DNA of 54,041 nt from the IMG/VR virus record IMGVR_UViG_3300005914_000010, positions 1 through 54,041 of that record. One strand, 5' to 3'. The DNA comes from a virus. Of this stretch, positions 16,943 to 24,963 are shown one piece after another (the first letter of the stretch is position 1; every line of letters begins with the position of its first letter). The translations under genes were made by a program, and so were the position numbers. The notes under the pieces are model-generated. The model had not been told where the DNA came from and did no database searches. It worked only from the letters and a program-made list of their open reading frames with translations.

Positions 16943-17521
16943 ATGATTTTAGCAAGAGAGCTACTGAAGGAATTAAGAGATAGAAATATTCCAGCATGTG
17001 TTGCAGGTGGATATGTACGCGATATGATTCTAGGGCGAAAGCCTAAAGACATGGACGTAGTAGTATTCGGTGACCATGTCAATAGAAGAATTATTGATTG
17101 GCATGATGCTGCCACAATACTGACTGATGTAACTCATGAAGTACAAGAAGGCATATTAATAATTACAGACGAGAGAGGAATTGCGTCTTACCCTGTGGAT
17201 ATAATTCAACATTTATTCAAAGGTAAATACAAAGGAATGGATGTAGACTTAATATTCTACAAAGAAGTATACTTTAATGCTACAGCGGTAATCGACTCAT
17301 TCGACATGAGTATCAACCAAGGTTACATTACGGAAAAAGAATTTAAAGCTCCAGATGTAACAACATTAAAACTAAATAATTTAGCTCGTTGTACAGAAGC
17401 TAGAGTGGTAAAAGGTTACAATATGATAATGGATAATTATTGCAAGAATCATAACATATTGATACCTGGAGCTACCAATATGCATCCTACTCCTAAAGGA
17501 GTGACCCCATGCATGAAATGA
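16943..17521 (+). CDS. Nucleotidyltransferase of the CCA-adding/poly(A) polymerase type, 192 aa
   Basis: The N-terminus carries AGGYVRD (residues 21-27), then D-M-D at 36-38, the metal-binding pair of class II nucleotidyltransferases, and a third candidate in MDVDLIFY. At 192 residues it keeps the catalytic head and little of the RNA-binding body of a full tRNA nucleotidyltransferase (about 400). Substrate is unknown: an RNA 3' end, a protein or a nucleotide are all possible. Overlaps the exonuclease gene by 13 bases. Confidence 0.8.
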   Translation: MILARELLKELRDRNIPACVAGGYVRDMILGRKPKDMDVVVFGDHVNRRIIDWHDAATILTDVTHEVQEGILIITDERGIASYPVDIIQHLFKGKYKGMDVDLIFYKEVYFNATAVIDSFDMSINQGYITEKEFKAPDVTTLKLNNLARCTEARVVKGYNMIMDNYCKNHNILIPGATNMHPTPKGVTPCMK

Positions 17522-18543
17522 CCCCACCCGAAGAGTTCGACACTCTATTGTTAGATGGTGATCTGTTATTATTCTCAAGTTGCGCTGCTATTGAATATGG
17601 CAACGAACCTGAGAACGTGCAGTTCAACCAGATTGCTAATAATATGGATGCCCGTATTATGAACATGAAGCGAAGACTTGGTGCTAAACGTATAATTGTA
17701 TTGCTATCTGGTAAGAGGAACTTCAGATTTGTTGTTCAGCCTGACTACAAAGCGAACCGTAAAGATGCTTGGCGACCATTCAATCTTGCCAATGCTGTAG
17801 CATATATGGAGAATCAGTATGAGTGCATCAAAACAGATGGGCTAGAAGCTGATGACTATTGCGCTATACATGGGAGTGAAGATCCAAATAGTGAGTACGG
17901 TGTAACTGTAACATGCACTATTGATAAAGATATTCCTCAGATAAATGGTTGGCACTATAAGTGGGAGACTCAACACGCAGGTGAAAAGTTATTCCACGTT
18001 GGCGGTTATGGTAATCTAAACTGTCAAATTAAGTCAGGTAACAAGAAGAAAATTACTGGCGACGGTAGACGATTCTTCTTCTGGCAACTACTGACAGGTG
18101 ATCCAACAGATGGTATCATGGGTTGCGGCAAGCAGACACGAGGCGTGTATAAAACTGGTAAGAAAGCTGGTGAAGGATACACTAAGCGTGTGGGTGTAGG
18201 TGCTGTACAAGCTTACGAGTTATTACAATATGCACAGACCCCTGCTAAATGTCTACATATCGTTATGGAAGAATACAAGAAAGTATTCAAAGAACAATGG
18301 CAAAGTGAGCTCATTATGAACGGTAGATGTCTACACATGGTAGATACTATTAGTGAAGATGAGAATATGATTCGCCTGTGGACGTGGCATGAAGAAATAA
18401 ACGACAGGTTACTCGCTGCTGAATTTTTAGACCTGACTAAACAGAAAGTATCTGTTGAAACAGTGCTAAAGACATGCAATTATTGCATTGAACAATCATG
18501 GTTCAATATCGACAAACAAGAAATCTGTAGAATGGAGGGGTAG
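17509..18543 (+). CDS. 5'-3' exonuclease / flap nuclease (T7 gp6-like), 344 aa
   Basis: FEN/T7 exonuclease-like architecture. The first acidic motif is LLLDGDLLLF; then YKANRK (the arch lysine/arginine segment), GLEADDYCAI, CTIDKDIPQ and LTGDPTDGIMG, followed by a helix-hairpin-helix-like GVGAVQAYELL. It removes RNA primers and processes recombination ends, and in T7 also degrades host DNA for nucleotide reuse. Length is similar to T7 gp6 (300) with a C-terminal extension. Ribosome binding site AAAGGAG precedes ATG 17509. Confidence 0.88.
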   Translation: MHEMTPPEEFDTLLLDGDLLLFSSCAAIEYGNEPENVQFNQIANNMDARIMNMKRRLGAKRIIVLLSGKRNFRFVVQPDYKANRKDAWRPFNLANAVAYMENQYECIKTDGLEADDYCAIHGSEDPNSEYGVTVTCTIDKDIPQINGWHYKWETQHAGEKLFHVGGYGNLNCQIKSGNKKKITGDGRRFFFWQLLTGDPTDGIMGCGKQTRGVYKTGKKAGEGYTKRVGVGAVQAYELLQYAQTPAKCLHIVMEEYKKVFKEQWQSELIMNGRCLHMVDTISEDENMIRLWTWHEEINDRLLAAEFLDLTKQKVSVETVLKTCNYCIEQSWFNIDKQEICRMEG

Positions 18544-18545
18544 AT

Positions 18546-18788
18546 ATGTTTTTCGTAGTGCACCATCATATAGATCATGATAAATGTAAAGAAATAATAG
18601 CCTTCAGAACAAGGGTAGAATGCGAAGAAGCAATTGGAAATAACGAGTCTACTATCGTAATAGATGCTATAGTAAATTCCTATAATCCAGAAGATATGTT
18701 CAAATTGGGTGGCCTACTGGAGGGCGAAGCTATACCGATGCAACACATATTAAACTTAATAAAGGGACAAGATGTACGGGTGGTGTAA
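18546..18788 (+). CDS. Hypothetical small protein, 80 aa
   Basis: Good ribosome binding site (GGAGGGG). Begins with a strand MFFVVHHHIDHDKCKEII; the His-rich start (HHHIDHDKC) could bind a metal but no family is recognised. Overlaps the next gene by 17 bases. Confidence 0.65.
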   Translation: MFFVVHHHIDHDKCKEIIAFRTRVECEEAIGNNESTIVIDAIVNSYNPEDMFKLGGLLEGEAIPMQHILNLIKGQDVRVV

Positions 18789-19296
18789 GACAGATAAGAT
18801 GTTTGCTAAATGGCTCCAAGGAACTATACGTAAAACATTCTCGAAGCACCCAGCCAGACTAGCCCTGATAGAGAGAAAAAGGTATCAAGCGTTCAATAAA
18901 AATACTGGACGCAAATGCTACCACATAGATTGCGAGAAATGCAACACGTCGATACCTATGGGTAAAGGCGGTGGGACAATAGAAGTTAACCATAAGAACA
19001 CCGTTGGTGGTTTTAAGGATCTTGATGTAGAGAAATTTAAAATATTTGTGGTTAACTTACTACTGGTTAGGGAAGATGAATTAGAATTGTTATGCAGGAG
19101 ATGTCACGGTATAGTAACATATAGCGAGAGATCCGGAATGACAATTGAAGAATCAGCAATTGAGAAGAGAGTTATTAAATTCTGTTCACGACCAGCTGTT
19201 GAACAGAAGAGGCGATTAATTATCGCTGGTATGGAACCGGAAGCAACTGTAGCGAAACGACGTATACAGTTACGTAACTATTTAAGAAACAAATAA
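18772..19296 (+). CDS. HNH-type endonuclease with zinc-ribbon cysteines, 174 aa
   Basis: Has CYHIDCEKC (about residues 44-52), then EVNHKNTVGGF (HNH first histidine), then ELLCRRCHGIVTYSE (CxxCH, last HNH histidine with zinc cysteines). This is a complete HNH core with structural zinc. In T7-like replication blocks this position, after the exonuclease, often holds a junction-resolving or nicking endonuclease. A role in recombination or packaging-branch resolution is a reasonable inference. A homing role is less likely because there is no recognisable DNA-binding module. Confidence 0.75.
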   Translation: MYGWCKTDKMFAKWLQGTIRKTFSKHPARLALIERKRYQAFNKNTGRKCYHIDCEKCNTSIPMGKGGGTIEVNHKNTVGGFKDLDVEKFKIFVVNLLLVREDELELLCRRCHGIVTYSERSGMTIEESAIEKRVIKFCSRPAVEQKRRLIIAGMEPEATVAKRRIQLRNYLRNK

Positions 19297-19300
19297 ACAA

Positions 19301-19390
19301 TGCAGTGTCAGGTGAGGCATTCTATGACGTGGTATCGTTCACGGTAGGATTAGTATCGATACGCTGTGGGGCTCGAACCCCACCACTGCG
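19301..19390 (+). ncRNA. tRNA-like folded element, not a canonical tRNA
   Basis: A 7-bp outer helix pairs TGCAGTG (19301-19307) with CACTGCG (19384-19390, one G-U). Stacked directly on it is a T-arm-like hairpin, GTGGGG/CCCCAC, with loop CTCGAA (19366-19383). A third hairpin, CGTGG/TCACG (19328-19343), sits where an anticodon arm would be, with a GTATCGATAC palindrome after it like a long variable arm. Loop sizes (6 and 6) and lack of a proper D-arm argue against a functional tRNA. It lies in the gap before the 19413 gene. Confidence 0.45.
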
Positions 19391-19412
19391 CTTAACATCT
19401 AGGAGAACCAAG

Positions 19413-19742
19413 ATGACAAGTGAAACAAGATTAGGAATAATAGAACCATATGAACATCAATGTGGAAACATAGATAGAATAAAAGAATCTGTAAACGAAT
19501 CAGAAAAATTTTGCAAACAAGCGATACTTGCAATAGAGAGTCAGACTGTAATTCAGGCTAACAGAGAAGCATGCCACAGACTGAATGGAATAGAAGAAGA
19601 TATTGAAGAATTAAGAACTGCAATAGAACAAGTGCGTCAATGGGGCGAGCAGTGGAAAAGTCTAGCAAAAGAGTTAATAGACGAATTCAAACCAGAATTG
19701 CTAAAAGAAGAATTAGAATTTGACGATGATATACCCTTCTAA
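19413..19742 (+). CDS. Coiled-coil protein ending in the bacterial SSB tail, 109 aa
   Basis: Start set at ATG 19413 after AGGAGAACCAAG; a longer frame upstream runs through the structured element and is rejected. Residues 15-95 are heptad-like helices. The last residues are EFDDDIPF, matching the C-terminal peptide with which E. coli SSB (DFDDDIPF) recruits RecO, PriA, ExoI, the clamp-loader chi subunit and others. There is no sign of an OB fold. It may tether host SSB-interacting proteins to phage DNA or titrate them away. The recognition of the tail is strong, the function inferred. Confidence 0.75.
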   Translation: MTSETRLGIIEPYEHQCGNIDRIKESVNESEKFCKQAILAIESQTVIQANREACHRLNGIEEDIEELRTAIEQVRQWGEQWKSLAKELIDEFKPELLKEELEFDDDIPF

Positions 19743-19771
19743 ATTAATAAATAACATTTAAGAGAACTAAA

Positions 19772-20269
19772 ATGGACATAGAAAACATATTAGAAAGTGG
19801 TGGAGTAATGCGCTACCACGCAACACCCTGTATACCTAATCAGTCATTAGCAGATCATCAGTGGCGTGTTGGATTATTACTCAAGCATTTTTACCCGAAC
19901 ATGGGACCACATGTATTAGTAGCAGCATTGACACACGATAGCGCAGAGATGCAGACTGGGGATACACCCTCTTATGCAAAGAAAGCTGAGCCTGCTTTGA
20001 AGAGAATTCTGGACAAAATGGAAGATGAAATTGCAGCTGAATGGGGCATACTTTCCAACTTGAATATAACAGAAAAAATTGCTTTGAAGTACTGCGACGT
20101 AATAGAAGGCTTACTATATTGTCACAATCAAGTAATAAGTGGCAATAGAAAAGCAATAAAAGTATTTGATAATTGGGTTATTTACTATCATTCATTGAAT
20201 GTAGACGGTAGACACTTACATATCAAATTTGTAACTGAGAAAGCACTGGAGGTGGATGATGTTCGGTAA
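19772..20269 (+). CDS. HD-domain phosphohydrolase, YfbR-like 5'-deoxynucleotidase candidate, 165 aa
   Basis: Shows the HD metal-site pattern: SLADHQWRV (first His), then ALTHDSAE (HD pair at about residues 54-55, followed by SAE as in YfbR-like enzymes) and a distal aspartate in KYCDVIEG. YfbR-type enzymes dephosphorylate deoxynucleoside monophosphates, and phage homologues can act on dNTPs. The neighbours (ligase, kinase, ribonucleotide reductase) fit a role in dNTP pool control. No PurZ-like gene is present, so a DatZ-type role in Z-genome synthesis is not supported. Overlaps the ligase start by 14 bases. Confidence 0.75.
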   Translation: MDIENILESGGVMRYHATPCIPNQSLADHQWRVGLLLKHFYPNMGPHVLVAALTHDSAEMQTGDTPSYAKKAEPALKRILDKMEDEIAAEWGILSNLNITEKIALKYCDVIEGLLYCHNQVISGNRKAIKVFDNWVIYYHSLNVDGRHLHIKFVTEKALEVDDVR

Positions 20270-21155
20270 ACCAATGAAGGCCTTACATCTTCATTTAGAA
20301 GAAGATAAGAAGAAACCCAAGCATATGGGAGAAAACTACGCTGTCATGGAAAAATATGATGGTTGGTTTATGTATAACGACTGTATAGATGGAGAGTGGC
20401 AAGGTATACGGTCCAAAACAGGGCGTGTACTGCCTAGTATGGCTAAGTACTCAAAACTCTTTACAGAATTAGATTACCCCACTATAAACCTACGATTGAT
20501 ATTTGAAGCGGTCATACCCCAAGATGGCTCTCCACGTGGCTACATGGTATTCGAAGATTGTAACGGTAAGTTCAATCAGCAGAAATACACACTACAGAAT
20601 GTCCATCTAAAAGTGCATGACGTACTATTAGAAGGTCGCAACCCAGCGTTCGGGAATCGATGGAACACACTTTATAAGTTATTCCAAAGATGGACGCGTA
20701 CAGATGCAGTTGAATGGTTACATCAAGTGCAAATTCTGGATCGTTCTAGTCACAAAGAAGATTGGATGAACCAATACAATTATATTATAGAAAACAAAGG
20801 TGAAGGGATAATACTCAAGCGCATAGAAGGCCGGTACGAAGCAGGTAAACGCAACTTTAACTTGATGAAAATTAAATGCGAACTAACTCTAGACTTACTA
20901 GTAGTAGGAATCGTAGAAGGCAAAGGCAAGTATGCTGGCACTCTAGGGAACCTTGTAGTGAAAGACAAGAACGGTGTGTTGAACAACATATCTGGAATGT
21001 CGGACCAACAGAGAATGCTATGGTACGCGACACCAAGTTTAATAGTGAACCAGATAGTTGAAGCAAAAGCAATGAAGCGTTACCCTGATGGTAGACTACG
21101 TGAAGGACGTTTCAAGGCAGTACGTCACGATAAGAATATTGGAGATATCGACTGA
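20256..21155 (+). CDS. ATP-dependent DNA ligase, 299 aa
   Basis: Seals nicks using ATP. Motif I EKYDGW places the adenylated lysine at K33. Motif IV is GEGIILKR (residues 182-189) and motif V LMKIK (203-207). An OB-like domain follows, starting LDLLVVGIVEGKGKYAG with GRLREGRFKAVR near the end. Size is typical of small phage ligases (T7: 359). Start is either ATG 20256 or 20259, both after CTGGAGGTGG. Confidence 0.92.
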   Translation: MMFGKPMKALHLHLEEDKKKPKHMGENYAVMEKYDGWFMYNDCIDGEWQGIRSKTGRVLPSMAKYSKLFTELDYPTINLRLIFEAVIPQDGSPRGYMVFEDCNGKFNQQKYTLQNVHLKVHDVLLEGRNPAFGNRWNTLYKLFQRWTRTDAVEWLHQVQILDRSSHKEDWMNQYNYIIENKGEGIILKRIEGRYEAGKRNFNLMKIKCELTLDLLVVGIVEGKGKYAGTLGNLVVKDKNGVLNNISGMSDQQRMLWYATPSLIVNQIVEAKAMKRYPDGRLREGRFKAVRHDKNIGDID

Positions 21156-21748
21156 TGAGAATTAGGACAATAGCAGTATTACTTAATGGACCACCTGGAA
21201 TTGGGAAAGATACTCTGGCGGATGGACTAATGGAAATAGATAGTTCTATTAAGAAAATGGAATACAAGAGGGGTCTTAGAGTAGCAACTGCAAAACGTTA
21301 TTTTGTTGACCAAGAGATAGCTGACTTCTTATTCGCACACAGAAGATTAAAAGATAGAGAGAGCCGCCTATTTGGGTGTAGCCCTAGAGCTGCCCTAATA
21401 GAGACAGATACTTACTTAAAGAATAAACATGGCCACTCTATGGTAGGAAAATGGGCTGCGAAAGCAGTGGCATTAGAGATACAAAACGGACATAAATATT
21501 TTGTATTCTCAGACTCTGGATTCTTGCCTGAAGCAGAAATGGTGGCATTGGAAGTGGATTTCTTAGTAGTAGTAAACTTATTACACAAGGATTTTAACTT
21601 CAATGGTGACTCAAGAAACTATATAAAAATGAATGGTATAAATTCTTGTACAGTTCAATTCCATAGAACAGATGAACAGATAGACCTAGATGTCAAAAGA
21701 TTGAACGGTTTAATTAGCGATGCCCTATGGGAGAATCGTAATACATAA
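21155..21748 (+). CDS. P-loop kinase, deoxynucleoside monophosphate kinase-like, 197 aa
   Basis: Walker A is GPPGIGKDT (residues 12-20). SPRAALIETDTYLKNKHG in the middle and IALEIQ/YFVFSDSGF strands fit phage dNMP-kinase-like folds (T4 gp1 group). It would phosphorylate dNMPs released by the exonuclease or made from host DNA. Substrate specificity cannot be read from the sequence. Start overlaps the ligase stop (TGATG). Confidence 0.7.
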   Translation: MRIRTIAVLLNGPPGIGKDTLADGLMEIDSSIKKMEYKRGLRVATAKRYFVDQEIADFLFAHRRLKDRESRLFGCSPRAALIETDTYLKNKHGHSMVGKWAAKAVALEIQNGHKYFVFSDSGFLPEAEMVALEVDFLVVVNLLHKDFNFNGDSRNYIKMNGINSCTVQFHRTDEQIDLDVKRLNGLISDALWENRNT

Positions 21749-21757
21749 GGGTAATAA

Positions 21758-22789
21758 ATGAGAAATTTTAGCGAACAAATACAAGAAAAAGTACTTAGGT
21801 GTAATATACTGACCCCAGTTGAGGGTCATATAGTTGACTATCCTCACTACGGTGAAATAGCCGACAAACAGTTTAGTATCTTATGGCCATGGGATGAGCC
21901 GAAAGTCGAGAATGATATTCAAGATCTTAAAGTCAATATGACTGGTTCTGAATATTTTGCAACGACATTTCAACTGAAATTATTCAACAAGTACGAGCAA
22001 GTTGCAGGCCAAGATTACTGGACTGGGAAGTTCATGGAGATGTTCCCTAGACCAGAGATGCAGAGAATGGCTGCACTAAATGGAGCTGTTGAACTGAATT
22101 CCCATGAACCTTTTTATGACCAAGTAAACACTGTATTACATTTGGATACTCCAGAATTTTACGAGAGCTGGAAACAATCAGAGATTCTAGTTGAGCGAAT
22201 GAAATTCATAGGTAAATACGTAGGGCATTCGAACTACTTATTATCCACTGGGGCTTTTACATTTGTAGAAGGCGCTATACTATACACATCATTTGGTTAC
22301 CTAAAACACTTCCAAGCTGAAGAGTACGGTAAGAATCTAATTGTAAACACATGTCGTGGCATAAATCAATCAACGGCAGATGAAAATATTCATGCGATTG
22401 GTAGCGCAATGGCTTTCAGAGATTTAATGCATGAGTCAAAACTTAATGAAGAAGAGACGAAATACATTGAAAATAAAATGCGGGAAATCGCACTGGAAGT
22501 ATACAGGCATGAAGAAGCAATAGTAGAAATAATGTACTCCGAGGGTGAAATACCCCGTCTAAACCGAGATAGCCTTAAAGACTTTGCTAAACATAGATGT
22601 AACATATGTCTTAATATGTTGGGATTTGGACCAGTATTTGATGAAAGCGAGTGTGACACCACTATAGCATCATGGTTCTACAAAAATATAAACAGTGTAC
22701 AACTTCATGATTTCTTCACTGCGCATGGGTCTGAATATAACGGGCACTGGGACAGAAAGAAGTTCGGGAAAGTTTGGGAAATTAAATAA
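21758..22789 (+). CDS. nrdB: Ribonucleotide reductase small (beta) subunit, class I, 343 aa
   Basis: Houses the radical cofactor that starts ribonucleotide reduction in NrdA. Candidate metal ligands: E80 in KYEQVAG (aligns with E. coli D84), E112 and H116 (E-x3-H instead of the usual E-x2-H), E171 in FVEGAILYTSF, and E209/H212 in DENIH. Y120 (HEPFY) aligns with the radical tyrosine Y122. The unusual E-x3-H spacing is worth checking by alignment. The stop overlaps the start of the alpha subunit gene, giving a coupled pair. Confidence 0.9.
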   Translation: MRNFSEQIQEKVLRCNILTPVEGHIVDYPHYGEIADKQFSILWPWDEPKVENDIQDLKVNMTGSEYFATTFQLKLFNKYEQVAGQDYWTGKFMEMFPRPEMQRMAALNGAVELNSHEPFYDQVNTVLHLDTPEFYESWKQSEILVERMKFIGKYVGHSNYLLSTGAFTFVEGAILYTSFGYLKHFQAEEYGKNLIVNTCRGINQSTADENIHAIGSAMAFRDLMHESKLNEEETKYIENKMREIALEVYRHEEAIVEIMYSEGEIPRLNRDSLKDFAKHRCNICLNMLGFGPVFDESECDTTIASWFYKNINSVQLHDFFTAHGSEYNGHWDRKKFGKVWEIK

Positions 22790-24489
22790 TGAAAGAAGAG
22801 AAGTCATCATTCGAGAAGATGAGTGCACGTAGGAAAGAACTAGTGGAACTAGGAGAAGTACCAGATTGGTATACTACTCAAGGGTTACAAATGTTCGAAA
22901 AGAAATATTCTTACAATAACGAAACAGTCAAAGGTGCATTCAAAAGAATATCTAACGCCATAGGTGAACACTACACACCAGACAAGGAGCTTGCTAAGTT
23001 AAAGTTTATGCGTCTGTTATGGAAAGGTAACTTAGGGCCTTCTACACCGGTGATGGCTAACTCTGGAACAGAGAGAGGCCAGACAGTATCTTGTGCTGGT
23101 AGTTATATGGAAGATAGTATACATGGCTTCTACAGTGCTCACCTAGAAAACGCAGTACTGTCACAAGAAGGCTACGGTACAAGCTCTTACATGGGTGACA
23201 TACGACCGAGAGGTAGTCTAATAAGCCGTGGAGGTAAAGCCTCTGGATCTGTACCAATATTCCAAGATGCTATACGAGTGGCAAGCACTGTGTCACAAGG
23301 TGGGGTGAGGCGAGGCCAATGGGCTGGTTACACTGATATGGGTCATGGTGACTTTTGGGAGCTGCAAGGCTACGTACAGAAGAACTCATCTGAGGCCAAC
23401 ATTGGGTATAACTTCACCGACGAGTTTATAGAGTTGTTGAAACAAGATGACCCTGAAGCTGTTAAACGTTGGGATGAATGGTTATTCACTAGATGTAAGA
23501 CTGGCAAAGGTTATATGTGGAAACCTGACACTGCCAACCGAAGAACAACTCAAGCCATAAAGAACTCCGGCATACCGATCAAAGGTTCCAATCTATGTGT
23601 AGAGATAGCGTTACCACAAGACTGTCTACATACATTCACATGTGTGATCAGTAGTTTAAATCTTGCTAACTGGGATAACTTTGATGACGACACAATATAC
23701 TGGGCACTAATATTTCTAGATTGTGTAGTATCGGATATGCTAGAGCAAGCTAAAGGTGTTAGAGGTATGGAGAACGCTGTAAGATTCACTGAAAAGGCTA
23801 GAGCACTTGGGCTAGGTGTAATGGGTTACCATACTTACTTACAGAAGAAAATGATAGCCTTTGAATCATTCGAAGCGCATATGTTAAACATGCAGATATT
23901 TAAGAAGATACAATCAGAATCTGAGAGAGCAAGCAGAGATCTAGCAGCGCTATTAGGGGAACCTGAATGGTGTAAAGGGCTAGGTGTACGTAACTCTACT
24001 TGGACAACAATACCACCTACAATGAGTAGTGCTTTACTGTGTGGCTCTGTATCTCAAGGCATTGAACCTATAGTAGCAAACGCATTCAATCAGAATACAG
24101 CTGCTGGTGAAATGACTAGGATGAACCCTGAATTAATACGTGTATTAAAGCAAAAAGGTGAATACAATCTTGAACTGATGGATGACATAGCAATCAACCA
24201 TAGCGGCTCTGTACAACACTTAGAATTCTTAGATGACAATGAGAAGGCAATATTTAAAACTGCTTTTGAAATAGATCAGATGGCAGTCTTAAGAAAAGCA
24301 AGTGCTAGATCACCCTTCATATGTCAATGGCAATCATTGAACTTATTCTTCAGTGCCGATGAAGATGAAGAATACATCGCTGAAATACACAAGACTGCGT
24401 TACTAGACGAAAAGATACTAGGTTTATATTACCTGAGATCTGAACGTGGGGTTAAAGCCTCGAAGAATTCCTGTGTAGCATGTGAATAA
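22789..24489 (+). CDS. nrdA: Ribonucleotide reductase large (alpha) subunit, class I, 566 aa
   Basis: Catalyses reduction of ribonucleotides to deoxyribonucleotides. The active-site loop N268-L-C270-V-E272 is intact; partner cysteines are C102 (VSCAGSY) and C285 (FTCVISSLNLA). PTMSSALLCGS is present. Radical-transfer tyrosines Y547-Y548 and a C-terminal C562-V-A-C565 pair for re-reduction are visible. At 566 residues it is shorter than E. coli NrdA (761): the N-terminal ATP-cone is missing, as often in phages, so dATP feedback inhibition is probably absent. No phage thioredoxin or glutaredoxin is seen; host reductants are likely used. Confidence 0.93.
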   Translation: MKEEKSSFEKMSARRKELVELGEVPDWYTTQGLQMFEKKYSYNNETVKGAFKRISNAIGEHYTPDKELAKLKFMRLLWKGNLGPSTPVMANSGTERGQTVSCAGSYMEDSIHGFYSAHLENAVLSQEGYGTSSYMGDIRPRGSLISRGGKASGSVPIFQDAIRVASTVSQGGVRRGQWAGYTDMGHGDFWELQGYVQKNSSEANIGYNFTDEFIELLKQDDPEAVKRWDEWLFTRCKTGKGYMWKPDTANRRTTQAIKNSGIPIKGSNLCVEIALPQDCLHTFTCVISSLNLANWDNFDDDTIYWALIFLDCVVSDMLEQAKGVRGMENAVRFTEKARALGLGVMGYHTYLQKKMIAFESFEAHMLNMQIFKKIQSESERASRDLAALLGEPEWCKGLGVRNSTWTTIPPTMSSALLCGSVSQGIEPIVANAFNQNTAAGEMTRMNPELIRVLKQKGEYNLELMDDIAINHSGSVQHLEFLDDNEKAIFKTAFEIDQMAVLRKASARSPFICQWQSLNLFFSADEDEEYIAEIHKTALLDEKILGLYYLRSERGVKASKNSCVACE

Positions 24490-24498
24490 GGAGAAATC

Positions 24499-24963
24499 AT
24501 GTCTGAACAATGGAAGGTAATGAAGAATGGCAGATTTAGTGTATCTTCAAAGGGTAAAGTCTATAACTGGATGAAAGATAGATTTGTGATACAATGGCAA
24601 TCCAACGGATATAACAGAGTATCGCTACAGATAGAAGTTAACAAGAGGAAAAAATATTCTGTTGCTAGACTAGTAGCACTGGCCTTCTTACCTAATCCAT
24701 TGAAACTGAAAACAGTCGATCACATAAACGGAATAAGAAATGATAACCGTATTGAGAATTTACAATGGCTATCCCGTGGTGACAATGTTATAAAAGAGCA
24801 AGCAGGGTATTATTCATTAGTAGATCCTAAAGGTAGAACCATTGAGATATTTAATATGGAGGAGTTCTGTAGAAATAATAATCTTGATTCTGCTAATATA
24901 CATAGAGTGATGAAGAGCAGGCAAACTCATCATAGAGGGTGGACTAAATGTCAGAATATATAG
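24499..24963 (+). CDS. Free-standing NUMOD4-HNH homing endonuclease, 154 aa
   Basis: The N-terminal NUMOD4-like segment (residues 1-35) is followed by HNH residues around KTVDHINGIRNDNRIENLQWLSRGDNV and a C-terminal NUMOD-type helix-turn-helix (IFNMEEFCRNNNLDSANIHRVMKS). These modules define phage homing endonucleases. It lies between the ribonucleotide reductase and terminase genes and overlaps the terminase start by 16 bases. The gene next to it carries an intron, so it could also act on the intron-free terminase site. Ribosome binding site AGGAG. Confidence 0.85.
   Translation: MSEQWKVMKNGRFSVSSKGKVYNWMKDRFVIQWQSNGYNRVSLQIEVNKRKKYSVARLVALAFLPNPLKLKTVDHINGIRNDNRIENLQWLSRGDNVIKEQAGYYSLVDPKGRTIEIFNMEEFCRNNNLDSANIHRVMKSRQTHHRGWTKCQNI

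Noticed and set aside
19772-20269. DatZ-type dATPase of a Z-genome system
   Set aside because: The HD site alone is not specific and no PurZ or DpoZ-like partner occurs in the window; the polymerase is T7-type.
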